Below the pieces are notes generated by a model. The model made no database searches and had not been told where the DNA came from. It saw nothing but the letters and a program-made list of their open reading frames with translations. This document shows, piece after piece, positions 1-8,691 of a stretch of DNA of 64,000 nt. Origin of the DNA: Streptomyces lincolnensis (GTDB taxonomy: Bacteria; Actinomycetota; Actinomycetes; Streptomycetales; Streptomycetaceae); NCBI RefSeq assembly GCF_021173675.1, contig NZ_JAIHON010000010.1:349211-413210 (forward strand). Direction: 5' to 3'. Position numbers and translations under genes: made by a program. Numbering within the stretch: position 1 is the first letter of the stretch; each line of letters begins with the position of its first letter.

Positions 1-629
1 TCACCGTCCCGAAGGACGGCGTCGCGACCGTCCTGGGGCACAACGGCGCCGGCAAGAGCACCCTGCTGCGCGCGGCCATGGGCCTGCTGAAGCCGAGGAG
101 CGGCTCCGTCCTGCTGGACGGCGAGGACATCACCCACCTCGCCCCGAACCAGCGCGTGGCCCGGGGCATGGCCTACGTCCCCCAAGGACAGCAGTCCTTC
201 CCCCACCTGACCACCGCCGAGAACCTCCAACTCGTCGCGGACGGCCGCCCCGAGGGCAAGGAGGCCGTGGCGGAGGCCCTGGACCTCTTCCCGGTCCTGC
301 GGGAACTGTCCGGCCGGCGCGCGGGCCTGCTCTCCGGCGGCCAGCGCCAGCAACTCGCCATCGCCCGCGCGCTGATCACCCGCCCCAGACTCCTCCTCCT
401 CGACGAGCCGACCGAGGGCATCCAGCCCTCCGTCGTCGCCGAGATCGAGGAGACGATCCTCGCCCTGACCCGGCGGGGCGGCCTGTCCGTCCTGCTGGTG
501 GAACAGCACGTCGGCTTCGCCATGCGCGCCGCCCAGCGGTACTACGTGCTGGAGGCCGGGCGCGTGACCTCCTCGGGCGAGGGAGGCACGGGCGCCGAGC
601 AGACCGTACGGGCCGCGCTCAGCGTGTGA
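1..629 (+). CDS. urtE: Urea-type ABC transporter ATP-binding protein UrtE, 5' end outside window
   Basis: The reading frame is already open at base 3, and the Walker A motif GHNGAGKST lies before the first ATG at 78, so the gene starts upstream of the window. The visible part has the Q-loop VPQGQQSFP, signature LSGGQRQQ and Walker B LLLLDEPTEGIQPS. The EGIQPS sequence after Walker B is typical of UrtE, whereas LivF branched-chain amino acid ATPases usually read SLGLAP. The protein would energise a two-permease, two-ATPase importer for urea or a short amide; the partner genes would lie to the left. It ends in a strong hairpin shared with convergent metE. A LivF-like substrate remains possible. 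Confidence 0.8.
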   Translation, partial: TVPKDGVATVLGHNGAGKSTLLRAAMGLLKPRSGSVLLDGEDITHLAPNQRVARGMAYVPQGQQSFPHLTTAENLQLVADGRPEGKEAVAEALDLFPVLRELSGRRAGLLSGGQRQQLAIARALITRPRLLLLDEPTEGIQPSVVAEIEETILALTRRGGLSVLLVEQHVGFAMRAAQRYYVLEAGRVTSSGEGGTGAEQTVRAALSV

Positions 630-632
630 GAA

Positions 633-668
633 GGCCGGGCCGATGGGAGTGTCCCCATCGGCCCGGCC
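633..668. terminator. Bidirectional terminator between urtE and metE
   Basis: A perfect 15-bp inverted repeat (arms 633-647 and 654-668, first arm GGCCGGGCCGATGGG) with a six-base loop lies between the stop codons of two convergent genes. There is no long T-run, as is common for terminators in high-GC actinobacteria. Confidence 0.85.
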
Positions 669-673
669 CCATT

Positions 674-2998
674 TCAGGAGCCGTCCCCGGCGAGGTCGTC
701 GCGGACCTCACGGGCCGCCGCCACCAGGTGCTCCAGTGAGGCGCGCACCTCGGGCCAGCCGCGGGTCTTCAGGCCGCAGTCGGGATTCACCCACAGCCGT
801 TCGGCCGGGATCGCCTCAAGTCCCTTGCGGAGCAGGGCCGCCGCCTCGGCGGTGCTGGGCACACGCGGGGAGTGGATGTCGTAGACACCGGGTCCCGCCT
901 CCCTCGGGTAGCCGTGCTCGGCCAGTTCGCGGGCGACCTGCATGTGGGAGCGGGCCGCCTCCAGGCTGATGACATCGGCGTCCAGATCGTCGATCGCCCG
1001 GACGATGTCACCGAACTCGGCGTAGCACATGTGGGTGTGGATCTGGGTGCCGGAGCGCACCCCGCCGGTGGTCAGCCGGAAGGCCTCCGTCGCCCACGCC
1101 AGGTAATCCGGCCGGTCGGCGGTTCGCAGCGGCAGGGTCTCGCGCAGCGCGGGCTCGTCGACCTGGATGACCGAAGTCCCGGCCGCCTCCAGGTCGTTCA
1201 CCTCCTCGCGCAGGGCGAGCGCGACCTGCCGGGCTGTCTCGGCGAGCGGCTGGTCGTCCCGGACGAAGGACCAGGCCAGCATGGTGACCGGACCGGTGAG
1301 CATGCCCTTGACCGGGCGCGCGGTCAGCGACTGGGCGTACGTCGTCCAGCGCACCGTCATCGGTTCCGGGCGGGAGATGTCGCCGGCCAGGATCGGCGGC
1401 CGGACGTAACGGGTGCCGTAGGACTGCACCCAGCCGTGCCGGGTGGCGAGGTAGCCGGTGAGCCGCTCGGCGAAGTACTGGACCATGTCGTTGCGTTCGG
1501 GCTCGCCGTGCACCAGGACGTCGATGCCGGCCTTCTCCTGGAAGGCGATCACCTCGCGGACCTCGGCCTCGATGCGCCGCTCGTACTCGGCGGCACCGAT
1601 CCGCCCGGCCCTCAAGTCGGCGCGGGCGGTGCGCAGTTCGCCGGTCTGCGGGAACGAGCCGATGGTGGTGGTCGGCAGCACGGGCAGGCGGAGGCGGGCG
1701 CGCTGGGCCGTGACCCGCTCGGCGTAGGGTTGCGCGCGCCGGGTGTCGGCCTCGGTGACCGCGCTCGTGCGGGAGCGGACGGCGGGGTCGCGGGTGATGG
1801 GGGAGCGGGCGCGGGAGGCCAGGTCGGCCCGGTTGGCGGCCAGTTGGGCGGCGATCGTGTGGGTGCCGTGGGTCAGGCCGCGCCCCAGGGTGACGATCTC
1901 GTCCGTCTTCTGCCGGGCGAAGGCGAGCCAGCGTGCGATCTGCGGCGGGATGTCCGGCTCGGCGGAGGCGTCGAGCGGGACGTGCAGCAGGGAGCAGGAG
2001 GCGGCCACGTCGACCCGGTCGGCGAGGCCGAGCAGGGTACCCAGGACGGACAGGGACCGCTCCAGGTCGTTGATCCAGACGTTGCGGCCGTCGACCACCC
2101 CCGCGACCAGGCGCTTCCCGGGCAGGCCGCCGACCGCCGCGAGGCCGTCCAGGTTCGCGGCGGCCGGACCGGTGAAGTCCAGCGCGAGCCCGTCGACCGG
2201 CGCCTTGGCCAGCACGGGCAGGGCCTCGCCGAGCCGGTCGAAGTAGGAGGCCACCAGCAGCTTCGGCCGGTCGGTGAGCGCGCCGAGCTCACGGTAGGCG
2301 CGGGCGGCGGCGTTCAGGTCGGCCGGGGAGCGGTCCTGGACGAGGGCGGGCTCGTCCAGCTGGACCCAGGCGGCTCCGGCGGCGCGCAGGTCCGCGAGCA
2401 CCTCGGCGTAGACGGGCAGCAGCCGGTCCAGCAGGGTCAGCGGGTCGAAGTCGGCCGCGACACCGGGTGCGGGCTTGGCCAGCAGCAGATAGGTGACCGG
2501 GCCGACCAGGACGGGCCGCGCGGTGAGCCCCAGCGCGAGGGCCTCCCGCAACTCGCCGACCTGCTTGGCCGAGTCGGCGGCGAACACGGTGTCGGGCCCC
2601 AACTCGGGCACCAGGTAGTGGTAGTTGGTGTCGAACCACTTCGTCATCTCCAGCGGCGCCACCTCCTGCGTGCCGCGGGCCATGGCGAAGTAGCCGTCCA
2701 GCGCGTCCCCCTCGACGGCGGCACGGTGCCGGGCGGGGATCGCGCCCACCATGACGGTGGTGTCCAGGACGTGGTCGTAGTACGAGAAGTTGCCGGTCGG
2801 CACCTCGTCCAGGCCGGCGTCGGCCAACTGCCGCCAGGCGGACCGGCGTAGGGCGGCCGCCGTCCGGTGGAGGCCGTCGGCGTCGACGCGGCCCTTCCAG
2901 TAGCCCTCGACCGCCTTCTTCAGTTCCCGGTCCGGGCCCTGGCGGGGATGGCCGTACACGGTGGACCGTGCTGCCGCGGCTGCGGACTTCGCTGTCAC
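674..2998 (-). CDS. metE: Cobalamin-independent methionine synthase MetE
   Basis: Zinc enzyme that transfers the methyl group of 5-methyltetrahydropteroyl-polyglutamate to homocysteine, the last step of methionine synthesis when B12 is absent. The GTG at 2998 is chosen because AAGGAGAG lies a few bases upstream and it gives 774 aa, the normal family length; the longer open frame to 3214 would run through the riboswitch leader. The N-terminal half starts at about residue 10 with the family motif VYGHPRQGPDRELKKA. The catalytic C-terminal half contains TTTIGSFPQT, a zinc-ligand region with HTHMCYAEF, and a late WVNPDCGLKTRGW. It is monocistronic and sits behind a cobalamin riboswitch, so expression should fall when B12 is plentiful. 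Confidence 0.97.
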   Translation of the reverse strand: MTAKSAAAAARSTVYGHPRQGPDRELKKAVEGYWKGRVDADGLHRTAAALRRSAWRQLADAGLDEVPTGNFSYYDHVLDTTVMVGAIPARHRAAVEGDALDGYFAMARGTQEVAPLEMTKWFDTNYHYLVPELGPDTVFAADSAKQVGELREALALGLTARPVLVGPVTYLLLAKPAPGVAADFDPLTLLDRLLPVYAEVLADLRAAGAAWVQLDEPALVQDRSPADLNAAARAYRELGALTDRPKLLVASYFDRLGEALPVLAKAPVDGLALDFTGPAAANLDGLAAVGGLPGKRLVAGVVDGRNVWINDLERSLSVLGTLLGLADRVDVAASCSLLHVPLDASAEPDIPPQIARWLAFARQKTDEIVTLGRGLTHGTHTIAAQLAANRADLASRARSPITRDPAVRSRTSAVTEADTRRAQPYAERVTAQRARLRLPVLPTTTIGSFPQTGELRTARADLRAGRIGAAEYERRIEAEVREVIAFQEKAGIDVLVHGEPERNDMVQYFAERLTGYLATRHGWVQSYGTRYVRPPILAGDISRPEPMTVRWTTYAQSLTARPVKGMLTGPVTMLAWSFVRDDQPLAETARQVALALREEVNDLEAAGTSVIQVDEPALRETLPLRTADRPDYLAWATEAFRLTTGGVRSGTQIHTHMCYAEFGDIVRAIDDLDADVISLEAARSHMQVARELAEHGYPREAGPGVYDIHSPRVPSTAEAAALLRKGLEAIPAERLWVNPDCGLKTRGWPEVRASLEHLVAAAREVRDDLAGDGS

Positions 2999-3070
2999 GG
3001 AACTCTCCTTCGCGAGCTGTTCACGTCGAACGACCCGGGTGACGGGGGAGAGGCGAAGGAAACGGCCGAC

Positions 3071-3101
3071 CGGGCGGACGCATGTAGACCGTGCCCGCCC
3101 G
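3071..3101 (-). promoter_or_regulatory. metE: Possible expression-platform hairpin of the metE leader
   Basis: Between the riboswitch aptamer and the metE start the leader can form CGGGCGG/CCGCCCG (7-bp stem). On the metE strand it is followed by a pyrimidine-rich stretch. It could act as a terminator or help control ribosome access when B12 is bound. The mechanism is inferred; only the inverted repeat is seen. Confidence 0.4.
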
Positions 3102-3149
3102 TGTCCGCGTCGACCCGCCCTCGGGGTCACCGGGATCTCCGCGCACGAG

Positions 3150-3350
3150 CCGGTCGTACACGGGCAGTGGCAGGTCTTCGGACTCGCGGGCCCGCCTCGT
3201 GTCCCACGAGGCACCTACTGGCCGTCGCTTCCCGGATCCGCTGACCGGATCCAGTGCGTATGACGGCGGTCGTTCCCGCTCACCGCTGCGGGGCAGTCCC
3301 GGATTCCCACCGGGTTCCCTCTTGCGACGCGCCTGCCTGGCAGGCAGGGC
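3150..3350 (-). promoter_or_regulatory. Cobalamin (B12) riboswitch upstream of metE
   Basis: Read on the minus strand, the leader has the cobalamin aptamer blocks in order: AGGGAACCCGGTG, GGAATCCGGGACTG, CCCCGCAGCGGTGAG, GGGAAGCGACGGCCAGTAGG, then GAGTCCGAAGACCTGCC followed by the B12-box core GCCACTG. This is a class-I cobalamin riboswitch in the expected place, between the promoter and a cobalamin-independent methionine synthase gene. Its 5' end is uncertain by about 10 bases. Confidence 0.95.
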
Positions 3351-3367
3351 GAACCAGCTGCGCGGCC

Positions 3368-3396
3368 AGCCTATACAGCCGGGGCCGCCTTGTCCT
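3368..3396 (-). promoter_or_regulatory. Possible metE promoter
   Basis: On the minus strand AGGACA (plus 3391-3396) lies 17 bp before TAGGCT (plus 3368-3373). This resembles a vegetative actinobacterial promoter and would start transcription just before the riboswitch aptamer. The -35 match is weak. Confidence 0.35.
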
Positions 3397-3409
3397 CCAC
3401 CCCTCTTAC

Positions 3410-3426
3410 CTGCAATTAATATGCAA
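3410..3426. promoter_or_regulatory. Nur-like (nickel-responsive Fur family) operator
   Basis: The sequence CTGCAA-TTAAT-ATGCAA fits the Streptomyces coelicolor Nur box described as tTGCaa-N5-ttGCAA at all but one position of each half-site. It lies 34 bp before the start of the five-gene ABC operon and overlaps the AT-rich TAATAT that could be its -10 element. Nur with Ni2+ represses the nik genes in S. coelicolor, so this site supports nickel as the substrate of the downstream transporter. Confidence 0.65.
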
Positions 3427-3459
3427 CAACGGAACGAGCGCAGTAAGGGTGTGAGGCCG

Positions 3460-5046
3460 ATGGGGACGAGCCGGATACGAGGAGCCGCCGTCGTGGCGGT
3501 GATGGTCACGGGGGCCGTCGCCTGCTCGGCACCCGGCGGGGGTGGCAGCGGGGGAGGGGCCGCCGACTCGGTCGTGATCGGGGTGGCCTCCGAACCGGAC
3601 ACGCTCAACCCGCTGCTCGGCTACGGCAAGGACGGCAACTCCAAGATCTTCGACGGACTGCTGGCCCGGGACGCCGACCTGAAGCTCAGACCCGCGCTGG
3701 CCAAGGCGCTGCCCGAGGTCCGCGACGGCGGCCGCAGCTACACCTACACCCTGCGCGAGGGCGTCACCTTCAGCGACGGCGAGCCCCTGACCGCCGCCGA
3801 CGTGGTCTTCACCTACCGGACCGTCCTGGACGAGAAGACCAACAACGCCGCCAGGAGCGAGCTGGACGCCGTCAAGGAGGTCCGCGCCGACGGCGACGAC
3901 AAGGTCGTCTTCACGCTCAAGTACCCCTACGCGGCCTTCGCCGGACGCACCGTCCTGCCCATCGTGCCCGAGCACATCGCGGGCAAGCAGGACCCCAACA
4001 CAGGAGCTTTCAACACGAAGCCGGTCGGCACCGGACCGTACGTCCTGGCCGGCTGGAGCAAGGGCGAGAAGCTCACCTTCAAGGCCAACCCGCGCTACTG
4101 GGGCGGCGCCCCGAAGGTGAAGAAGTTCACCATGGCGATCGTGGAGGACGACGACGTGCGCGCCACCCGGCTGCGCTCCGGCGACCTCGACGGCGCGATC
4201 CTCCCGCCCAACCTGGCCGCCACCTTCAAGGACGACGCTGACAGGCGGACGTACCGGGCCACGTCCTACGACTACCGCACCGTCACCCTCCCCACGGCCG
4301 GCAAGGTCACCGGCGACCGTGCGATCCGCCGGGCCCTCGACGCCGCCGTGGACCGCGAGGCCATGGTCGACACGATCCTCGACGGCGCGGGACGCCCCGC
4401 GTACGGGCCCCTGCCGAGCGACGACCCCTGGTTCGCGAAGGGCATCGAACGCGACCGGGACCTCGACCAGGCCAAGCGCCTGCTGGACCAGGCCGGCTGG
4501 AAGCCCGGAGCGGACGGCGTCCGCGCCAGGAACGGCACCCGGGCCGCCTTCACCCTGCTCTACCCGTCGGGCGACAAGGTCCGCCAGGAGCACGCCCTCG
4601 CCTACGCCTCCGACGCCAAGAAGGCCGGCATCGACGTCCAGGCCGAGTCCGCCACCTGGGAGGTCATCGAGCCGCGCATGAAGGACACCGCGGTGCTCGC
4701 GGGCTTCGGCAGCACCGGCGACCCCGACTTCGGCCTCTACACCATGCTGCACTCCTCCCTCGCCGGTAACGGCTTCAACAACATGGGCCGCTACGACAAC
4801 CCGGCCGTGGACCGGGCCCTCGACACCGGCCGCCGCGCCCAGGACCCGGCCACCCGCAAGGCGGCGTACGACAGGCTCCAGCGCGCACTCGTCGAGGACC
4901 CCGGCTACACCTTCCTCACCCACATCGACCACCTGTACGTCCTCGCCGACCGCTGGGACGGACTGACCACCCAGGTCGAGCCGCACGAGCACGGCTTCGC
5001 CAGCGGCCCCTGGTGGAACATCGAGGACTGGCAGCCGACGGCATGA
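3460..5046 (+). CDS. nikA: Nickel/peptide-type ABC transporter substrate-binding lipoprotein
   Basis: Extracellular solute-binding protein of the family-5 (NikA/DppA/OppA) type, 528 aa. The N-terminus is a lipoprotein signal with basic MGTSRIRG, a hydrophobic core and lipobox AVAC, followed by a Gly/Ser linker. The mature part has family-5 features: VVIGVASEPDTLNPL, a tetrapeptide-rich GVTFSDGEPLTAADVVFTY region and KPVGTGPYVL. ATG 3460 is chosen because it gives a compact signal peptide and has GAGG just upstream; ATG 3421 and GTG 3451 are in frame alternatives. It is first in a tightly coupled operon with two permeases and two ATPases behind a Nur-like box, so nickel uptake is favoured over peptide uptake. 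Confidence 0.82.
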   Translation: MGTSRIRGAAVVAVMVTGAVACSAPGGGGSGGGAADSVVIGVASEPDTLNPLLGYGKDGNSKIFDGLLARDADLKLRPALAKALPEVRDGGRSYTYTLREGVTFSDGEPLTAADVVFTYRTVLDEKTNNAARSELDAVKEVRADGDDKVVFTLKYPYAAFAGRTVLPIVPEHIAGKQDPNTGAFNTKPVGTGPYVLAGWSKGEKLTFKANPRYWGGAPKVKKFTMAIVEDDDVRATRLRSGDLDGAILPPNLAATFKDDADRRTYRATSYDYRTVTLPTAGKVTGDRAIRRALDAAVDREAMVDTILDGAGRPAYGPLPSDDPWFAKGIERDRDLDQAKRLLDQAGWKPGADGVRARNGTRAAFTLLYPSGDKVRQEHALAYASDAKKAGIDVQAESATWEVIEPRMKDTAVLAGFGSTGDPDFGLYTMLHSSLAGNGFNNMGRYDNPAVDRALDTGRRAQDPATRKAAYDRLQRALVEDPGYTFLTHIDHLYVLADRWDGLTTQVEPHEHGFASGPWWNIEDWQPTA

Positions 5047-6035
5047 GCTCACTCCCCTGGGGAGCGATGGCCCGCCTGGCGGGACGGCGAGCCCTCTTCG
5101 CCGTCCCCGTCCTGCTCGTCGTCACCTTCGGCGTGTTCGCGATCGCCGCGGCCTCCCCCTTCGACCCCGTCAAGGCGTACGCCGGCACCGCCGCGCTCGG
5201 CGCCGACCAGGAGACCCTGGACCGGCTGCGCGCCAACCTCGGCGTGGACCGGCCCGTCGTCGCGCACTGGTGGGACTGGCTGACCGCAGCGGTCACCGGC
5301 GACCTCGGCGAGTCGAGCGTGCTGCGCCAGCCGGTGGCCCAGGTGATCGGCGAACGGCTCGTCTGGTCCACCCTGTTGTGCGCCGTCGCGTTCGCCGTGG
5401 CGGTCGTGACCGGCACCCTGCTCGGGGTGCTCGCCGCCCGCCGCCCCGGCTCCTGGCTCGACCGGACCGTCACCTCCCTCGCCTACACGCTGGAGGCCGC
5501 GCCGGTCTTCTGGATCGCGCTGCTCGCCATCTGGCTCTTCGCCCTCCAGTGGGGCGTGCTCCCGGCGGGCGGCCTGACCGACACCGCCAGCGAACAGGTC
5601 ACCGCAGGACAGGTCGCGAGCCATATCGTGCTGCCCGCCGGCGTGCTCGCCGTCTCCCAGCTGCCCTGGTTCACGCTCTACGTCCGTCAGGGCGTCGGCG
5701 ACGCCCTCGCCGAGGACCCCGTGCGCGGCGCCCGCGCCCGCGGCCTGAGCGAACGCACCGTCCTGCTCGGCCACGCCCTGCGCTCCGGACTGCTGCCCGT
5801 GCTCACCCTGATCGGCTCCCGCGTGCCCGAACTCATCACCGGCGCCCTGCTGGTGGAGAGCGTCTTCAGCTGGCCGGGCATCGCCGCCGCCACCGTCGAG
5901 GCGGCCACCGCCGTCGACTTCCCGCTGCTGGCCGCCCTGACCGTGCTGGCCACCGCCGCTGTCCTGGTCGGCAACCTGCTCGCGGACCTGCTCTACGGAC
6001 TCTTCGACCCGAGGGTGAAGCTCAATGACATGTGA
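5043..6035 (+). CDS. nikB: Nickel/peptide-type ABC permease, NikB/DppB family
   Basis: Integral membrane permease of 330 aa. Its ATG overlaps the preceding stop as ATGA. The first helix is LFAVPVLLVVTFGVFAIAA, followed by the DppB/NikB extracytoplasmic segment with DRLRANLGVDRPVVAHWWDW. The cytoplasmic EAA-like loop reads RGARARGLSERTVLLGHALR, and the C-terminus has LVESVFSWPGI, typical of this family. It would pair with the next gene to form the channel. Confidence 0.88.
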   Translation: MSSLPWGAMARLAGRRALFAVPVLLVVTFGVFAIAAASPFDPVKAYAGTAALGADQETLDRLRANLGVDRPVVAHWWDWLTAAVTGDLGESSVLRQPVAQVIGERLVWSTLLCAVAFAVAVVTGTLLGVLAARRPGSWLDRTVTSLAYTLEAAPVFWIALLAIWLFALQWGVLPAGGLTDTASEQVTAGQVASHIVLPAGVLAVSQLPWFTLYVRQGVGDALAEDPVRGARARGLSERTVLLGHALRSGLLPVLTLIGSRVPELITGALLVESVFSWPGIAAATVEAATAVDFPLLAALTVLATAAVLVGNLLADLLYGLFDPRVKLNDM

Positions 6036-6919
6036 CTCCCATGGCTGAGGCGGCGATCGAGAGAACCTGGCGCTCCCACGGCACCCGGCGCCGCTCCACC
6101 CGCACCCTGCGGGTGCGCACCTCCGGCGCGCTGGTCGCCCTGACCGTCCTCGCGGTCCTGCTCGTGCCGCCGATCGTCCAGCTCGACCAGCAGGCCGTCG
6201 ACCTGGCCGCGAAGCTACAACCACCGTCCTGGGAGCACCCGTTCGGTACCGACGACGTCGGCCGCGACCTGCTGCTGCGCTGCGTCTACGGCCTGCGGGT
6301 CTCCCTGCTCGTGGGCGTGGCCGCGGCCCTGACCGCCACGATCGTCGGGACCGCCGTGGGAGCCCTCGCCGGCGCCCTGGGCGGCTGGGCGGACCGGGCC
6401 GTCATGCGGCTCGTCGACACCTTCTCGTCCGTGCCCCACCTGCTGCTCGGCATCTTCGTCGTCGCCATGTTCCGCCCCGGCGTCTGGCCGGTGGTGGTCT
6501 CGGTGGCGCTCACCCACTGGCTGTCCACGGCCCGGATCGTCCGCGCCGAGGTGCTCTCCCTGCGCGCCCGCCCCTACATCGACGCGGCCGTCTCCGGGGG
6601 CGCCTCCCGGTGGCGCGTGACGGTACGGCACCTGCTGCCCGCTGTGGCGCCCCAGGCCGCCCTCGCCGCCGTACTCATGGTGCCGCACGCCATGTGGCAC
6701 GAGTCCGCCCTGTCCTTCCTCGGACTCGGACTGCCCGCGCACACGGCGAGCCTCGGCACCCTCATCCAGAGCGCGCGCGGCTCGCTCCTCGCCGGTCAGT
6801 GGTGGCCGACGCTCTTCCCCGGCCTGTTCATCATCATCCCGACCCTCGCCCTCGCCGGACTCGCCGGTGCTTGGCGGGAACGGATCAACCCCCGCCGCCG
6901 ATCGGAGCTGATGCTGTGA
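6032..6919 (+). CDS. nikC: Nickel/peptide-type ABC permease, NikC/DppC family
   Basis: Permease of 295 aa starting at a GTG that overlaps the nikB stop (GTGA). It has an N-terminal helix ALVALTVLAVLLVPPIVQL, the DppC-family motif HPFGTDDVGRDLLLRCVYG, a loop with YIDAAVSGGASRWRVTVRH, and the C-terminal HESALSFLGLGLP signature. It forms the second half of the membrane channel and is translationally coupled on both sides. Confidence 0.9.
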   Translation: MTPMAEAAIERTWRSHGTRRRSTRTLRVRTSGALVALTVLAVLLVPPIVQLDQQAVDLAAKLQPPSWEHPFGTDDVGRDLLLRCVYGLRVSLLVGVAAALTATIVGTAVGALAGALGGWADRAVMRLVDTFSSVPHLLLGIFVVAMFRPGVWPVVVSVALTHWLSTARIVRAEVLSLRARPYIDAAVSGGASRWRVTVRHLLPAVAPQAALAAVLMVPHAMWHESALSFLGLGLPAHTASLGTLIQSARGSLLAGQWWPTLFPGLFIIIPTLALAGLAGAWRERINPRRRSELML

Positions 6920-7995
6920 CCCAGCGACCCGTGGTGCTGTCCGTACGCGGACTGTCGGTGCGGTTCCGGATGCCGGGCGGGCGCGTTGTCGCCGCCGTCA
7001 CCGATGCCCACTTCGACGTGGCGGCCGGCGAGTGCCTGGCCCTGATCGGCGAGAGCGGCTGCGGCAAGTCCGTGCTCGCCTCCGCTCTCCTCGGCCTGCT
7101 CCCCGCCAACGCGCAGACGGCCGGCGAGGCCCGCCTCGGCGATCTCGACCTGCTCACCGCCGACGAACGCACCCTCGCCCGGACCGTACGGGGCCGCCGG
7201 ATCGGCCTCGTCCCGCAGAGCCCGGCGGCCCACCTCACCCCCGTCCGTACCGTCCGCGCCCAGCTGGCCGAGACGGTGGCCGCACTCACCGGTGTCCGGG
7301 GCCGGGACGCCCTGGACACGGCCACCCGGGCGGCGGCGGCACGCGCCGCGTTCCCCGAGGACCACCTCGACCGCCATCCGCACGAACTCTCCGGCGGCCT
7401 CGCCCAGCGCGCCGCCACCGCCCTCGCCCTCGTCGGCGACGCCTCGCTGCTGGTCGCCGACGAACCGACCACCGGGCTCGACCGCGACCTGGTGGACCGC
7501 ACGGTCGAGGAACTCCGCCGGCACGTCGACGCCCCCGACGGCACCGGCGCGCCCGGCCGGGCCCTGCTGATGATCACGCATGACCTGGAGGCCGCCGAGC
7601 GCATCGCCGACCGGATCGCCGTCATGTACGCCGGGCGCATCGTGGAACTCACCGACGCCGACACCTTCTTCGGCTCGCCCGGCCCCCGCCACCCCTACAG
7701 CCGCGGCCTTCTGCAGGCCCTCCCCGACCGCGCCTTCACTCCCATCCCCGGCATGCCCCCCGAACTCGGCGCCCTGCCCGACGGCTGCGCGTTCGCGGCC
7801 CGTTGCGCGTGGGCCACGGACGCCTGCGGGGCGGTGCCGGAGCTGACGGCCGCGGCTGCCTGCGCCACGGCGCCGGTGACGACGGGCGGGGGCCTCCCGA
7901 CCGCCGCCGAAGCGCTCAGGACCGGCGCCGCACCGCCCCCGGCAGCCGCCGTCGCCTGTCACCACCCGCACATGCCGGAGGACATCCGTGCTTGA
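6916..7995 (+). CDS. nikD: Nickel/peptide-type ABC ATPase, NikD/DppD family
   Basis: Cytoplasmic ATPase of 359 aa. The GTG at 6916 overlaps the nikC stop; longer upstream extension of the frame lies inside nikC and is not credible. It has Walker A GESGCGKS, Q-loop LVPQSPAAHLTP, signature LSGGLAQR and Walker B LLVADEPTTGLD, then the C-terminal oligopeptide/nickel ATPase segment with the cysteine pattern CAFAARCAWATDAC. A tail of about 50 Ala/Pro-rich residues follows. Confidence 0.9.
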   Translation: MTQRPVVLSVRGLSVRFRMPGGRVVAAVTDAHFDVAAGECLALIGESGCGKSVLASALLGLLPANAQTAGEARLGDLDLLTADERTLARTVRGRRIGLVPQSPAAHLTPVRTVRAQLAETVAALTGVRGRDALDTATRAAAARAAFPEDHLDRHPHELSGGLAQRAATALALVGDASLLVADEPTTGLDRDLVDRTVEELRRHVDAPDGTGAPGRALLMITHDLEAAERIADRIAVMYAGRIVELTDADTFFGSPGPRHPYSRGLLQALPDRAFTPIPGMPPELGALPDGCAFAARCAWATDACGAVPELTAAAACATAPVTTGGGLPTAAEALRTGAAPPPAAAVACHHPHMPEDIRA

Positions 7996-8668
7996 ACTGC
8001 GCGCCATCACCGCCGGCTACGACCGCCGCACCCCCGTGGTGCGGGACGTCTCCCTGACCGTGGAGCCCGGCGAGGCCGTCGGTCTCCTCGGCCCCAGCGG
8101 GTGCGGGAAGTCCACCCTCGCCCGGGTCGCCGCCCTGCTGCACCGCCCCGACTCCGGCACGCTGCTCCTGGACGGCGCACCCGTACGGCACTGGCGCCAC
8201 CGCGCACCACGGGAGGTGCGCACCGCCTTCGGGGTCGTCTTCCAGCAGCCCCGCCTGTCCGCCGACCCCCGGCTGCGCCTGGACGACCTGATCGCCGAAC
8301 CCCTGCGCGCCACCGGCCGCCGCGAGGAGGCTCCCGACCGGGTCGCCGAACTCGCCGCGACCGTCGGTCTGACCCCCGACCTGCTCGGCCGCCGCCCCCA
8401 CGAGGTCAGTGACGGCCAGCTCCAGCGCGCCTGTCTGGCCCGCGCCCTCGTGCTGCGCCCGCGCCTGCTGGTCTGCGACGAGATGACCTCCATGCTCGAC
8501 GCCTCCACCGCCGCCGCGCTGGTCGCGGTCGTGGAGGACTACCGCCGGTCCACCGGCGCGGGACTGCTCGCCGTCGGGCACGACCGCACCCTGCTGCGGC
8601 GCTGGTGCGACCGCACGGTCCACTGGGACGACATCGCACGGGCCGGGGGCCCGAACCCGCGGGTGTGA
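7988..8668 (+). CDS. nikE: Nickel/peptide-type ABC ATPase, NikE/DppF family
   Basis: Second ATPase, 226 aa, whose GTG lies eight bases inside nikD. Walker A is GPSGCGKST, the Q-loop is VFQQPRLSADP and Walker B is LLVCDEMTSMLD. The signature reads VSDGQLQR instead of LSGGQ, and the usual DEPTS is DEMTS. It is short for DppF proteins and lacks the C-terminal oligopeptide extension, which is normal for NikE-type partners. It ends the operon. Confidence 0.88.
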   Translation: MLELRAITAGYDRRTPVVRDVSLTVEPGEAVGLLGPSGCGKSTLARVAALLHRPDSGTLLLDGAPVRHWRHRAPREVRTAFGVVFQQPRLSADPRLRLDDLIAEPLRATGRREEAPDRVAELAATVGLTPDLLGRRPHEVSDGQLQRACLARALVLRPRLLVCDEMTSMLDASTAAALVAVVEDYRRSTGAGLLAVGHDRTLLRRWCDRTVHWDDIARAGGPNPRV

Positions 8669-8691
8669 TTCCGGCTTCGTTTCCCCGGGTC

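Noticed and set aside
872..2851. Long plus-strand open frame opposite metE
   Set aside because: It is antisense to a certain gene, has a Gly/Arg/Gln-rich shadow composition and no family features.
3091..3459. N-terminal extension of the nikA frame into the riboswitch
   Set aside because: It would run through the riboswitch and give no signal peptide at its start; ATG 3460 gives a clean lipoprotein signal.
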